A stretch of 6,516 bases of DNA. Origin: Clostridia bacterium (lineage in GTDB: Bacteria > Bacillota > Clostridia > Oscillospirales > Acutalibacteraceae). The notes under the pieces were generated by a model, which did not search any database, was not told where the DNA came from, and saw nothing but the letters and a program-made list of their open reading frames with translations. The stretch is from the NCBI GenBank assembly GCA_024689165.1, contig JAILDS010000123.1, positions 1 through 6,516 of the forward strand. The letters are read 5' to 3'. Shown piece after piece: positions 5,241-6,516 of this stretch. Position 1 is the stretch's first letter; every line of letters starts with the position of its first letter. Position numbers and translations under genes: made by a program.

Positions 5241-6251
5241 TCATTTTGAAGAAGAAAGCCTGTTTTTGACGTCCTTCGCGAGACGCTTCGTCTTCGCGGC
5301 GATGCCCGAGCCGGCGTTTCTGCGCATGCATTCCCTCAGAAGCTCCTCATGGCGATCGGCGGCAAAGCCCTTGACCCGCCTGAAAGCTTTCTGAGGCGGC
5401 TGAGAAAAAACGGCGACGAGGAAGTCCTCAAGCTCCGCGTACAGCCTGACGCAGAGATCGGGAGCCGCGAGGGGAAAGCGCATGAGCGTTTCTATATACT
5501 CATCGTCGTGAGAATCGAGGTATGCCGCCCTTTCGACGGCCCTTTTGACGCTGTCGCCGTCCGCGCCGCCGCACCGTATGAAAGCGTCCGGCGCGAAAAA
5601 GTCCGACACGAGAGGGTCGCCGGAATAGATGGGCACGGAATGCTCCATGAAGGGCTGGACGAGCTTTTCGGTAACGAAGCCGGGGTAGCTGATCGAGTCG
5701 CAGGCTATGGTGAACTTCGACTCCCGCAGGTATCTGTTCTTTTCAGCCCAAGTGCAGCCCTTCGTGCCGACGTTGTTCATGAAGCTGCCTGGCGAGACGA
5801 CGGGCTTGTATTCCGACAGCGCCGATAACAGCTTTTCGCGGGCGCCGCTTGCGGACCGGTGGGCGTATATGAAGTTGCAGAAATGCTTTTTTTCGCTCAG
5901 CGCGCGCTCGGCGTCCTCCCTTGAAAAAGGCTGGATCAGCCACGGCCTGCCCGAATCAAAATAAAGGGCATAGGGCAGACGGAAATACCTGTCCGGAAAA
6001 TCGAGTTTGTCGAAGCCTATGACGTAATCGAAGCAGGTAAAATCCGGCGAGAGGTTCTCGCCCATGAACATTAGCCTCACGCAGTCGTAGTGCATGTAGC
6101 AGAAGGGATCGCCCCTGTTTGAGCAGATGACAAAATCGGGGTCGGGCGAAAGCTCGACCTCGAAATGCTTTGACAGTATGTTGAAAAACAGGTTGTCGTC
6201 CTTCTTAAAGCTTCCCCAGAAGCCGCAGAAGTCGAGCTTGATCTTTTGCAT
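5241..6251 (-). CDS. Glycosyltransferase family 10 (alpha-1,3/4-fucosyltransferase-like)
   Basis: A 336-residue soluble GT-B glycosyltransferase. Family 10 enzymes transfer fucose from GDP-fucose to N-acetylglucosamine or glucose of surface glycans. N-terminal acceptor-side motifs match bacterial members: MFMGENLSPDF (61-71, with Glu65 at the position of the proposed catalytic base), then DYVIGFDKLDFPDRYFRLP (75-93). The donor side has KHFCNFIYA (122-130), the conserved Arg138, PGSFMNNVG (154-162) and the hallmark YPGFVTEKL (189-197, Glu195 and Lys196), followed by SVPIYSGD (205-212). The usual ENS before the hallmark reads CDS here (184-186), and SN after the FIY strand reads AH. A Lys/Arg-rich tail (about 315-336) could bind membrane lipid. 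No signal peptide is seen. Translation is probably coupled to the upstream gene, which ends 4 nt before this ATG; no strong SD is present. Whether the donor is really GDP-fucose is not proven. Confidence 0.88.
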   Translation of the reverse strand: MQKIKLDFCGFWGSFKKDDNLFFNILSKHFEVELSPDPDFVICSNRGDPFCYMHYDCVRLMFMGENLSPDFTCFDYVIGFDKLDFPDRYFRLPYALYFDSGRPWLIQPFSREDAERALSEKKHFCNFIYAHRSASGAREKLLSALSEYKPVVSPGSFMNNVGTKGCTWAEKNRYLRESKFTIACDSISYPGFVTEKLVQPFMEHSVPIYSGDPLVSDFFAPDAFIRCGGADGDSVKRAVERAAYLDSHDDEYIETLMRFPLAAPDLCVRLYAELEDFLVAVFSQPPQKAFRRVKGFAADRHEELLRECMRRNAGSGIAAKTKRLAKDVKNRLSSSK

Positions 6252-6255
6252 GTAT

Positions 6256-6516
6256 TCAGTTCTGAACGAAATAAACCGTTCTCGTCTTGATCAGCGGCAG
6301 GCCGGAGGTCTTGATATACTTGACGTCGAAGGAACCGTATTTCAGGCCCGAGGCGCCGTCTTTCGGGGTCAGGGTCACGACGCGGCTCTCGCCGGGCTCG
6401 AGCTTTCCGGCGGCGCCGGACACCTTGTAATCAAGCCCGTTGACTCTCACGCGGGTGATCTTGACGGCGTTCTCGCCGCTGTTGTTCCTGATGACCGCTT
6501 TGACCTCTCCGGCGGC
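6256..6516 (-). CDS. C-terminal fragment of a beta-rich protein (5' end outside window)
   Basis: The reading frame is open from the right edge to the TGA at 6256-6258, giving the last 86 residues of a protein whose start is not in the window. The visible part alternates short hydrophobic strands with turns (EVKAVIRNNSGENAV, RVRVNGLDYKV, LEPGESRVVTLTP, YGSFDVKYIKTSG, RTVYFVQN). This resembles an immunoglobulin-like beta sandwich of the kind found at the ends of exported or wall-associated proteins. A GTG codon at 6448-6450 lies in frame but is internal, because the frame and its strand pattern continue upstream without an SD. It is the gene directly before the GT10 glycosyltransferase, 4 nt away, so the two are very likely co-transcribed. 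I do not recognise the family. Confidence 0.75.
   Translation of the reverse strand, partial: AAGEVKAVIRNNSGENAVKITRVRVNGLDYKVSGAAGKLEPGESRVVTLTPKDGASGLKYGSFDVKYIKTSGLPLIKTRTVYFVQN

Noticed and set aside
6256..6450. Small complete gene of 64 codons starting at GTG 6450
   Set aside because: The frame stays open to the right edge and the beta-strand pattern continues upstream, with no SD before the GTG. It is the end of a longer protein.

Overview
The window looks like chromosomal DNA from a GC-rich, low-complexity-free region of a Clostridia-type Firmicute (my best guess is an uncultured gut or rumen relative of the Oscillospirales or Christensenellales). This rests on the Firmicute-like S2 and EF-Ts proteins, strong Shine-Dalgarno sites of the AGGAGG type, sigma-A style promoters, and strongly C/G-ending codons in the two translation genes. 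The taxonomic placement is inference. I see no rRNA, tRNA, CRISPR array, insertion sequence or phage gene.

Layout from left to right. Positions 1-25 hold a short 7-bp tandem repeat, followed by an intrinsic terminator (26-63) serving a leftward gene. A membrane-embedded M28-type zinc peptidase runs leftward (77-1324). A 291-bp divergent control region (1325-1615) carries one good promoter for each direction. The core translation operon rpsB-tsf runs rightward (1616-3467) and ends at an 11-bp GC-rich hairpin (3497-3522). That hairpin also lies downstream of the convergent leftward gene for a secreted PHP-domain metallohydrolase (3551-5077). The hydrolase gene has its own promoter (5115-5143). 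Just upstream of it, on the same strand, a strong terminator (5195-5228) closes another leftward operon. That operon comprises a GT10-type (fucosyltransferase-like) glycosyltransferase (5241-6251) and, 4 nt upstream, the C-terminal end of a beta-rich protein that runs off the right edge (6256-6516).

How the genes fit together. rpsB and tsf are housekeeping genes: S2 is assembled into the 30S subunit and EF-Ts recycles EF-Tu. The three flanking leftward units are not metabolically linked to them in any obvious way. The peptidase, the secreted hydrolase and the glycosyltransferase unit each have their own promoter or terminator boundary and point to cell-envelope or extracellular work. No previously undescribed multi-gene system is evident. 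The points most worth checking are an extra segment of about 70 residues in EF-Ts at the expected coiled-coil region, membrane segments interrupting the peptidase catalytic domain, and an altered donor-site motif in the GT10 enzyme.
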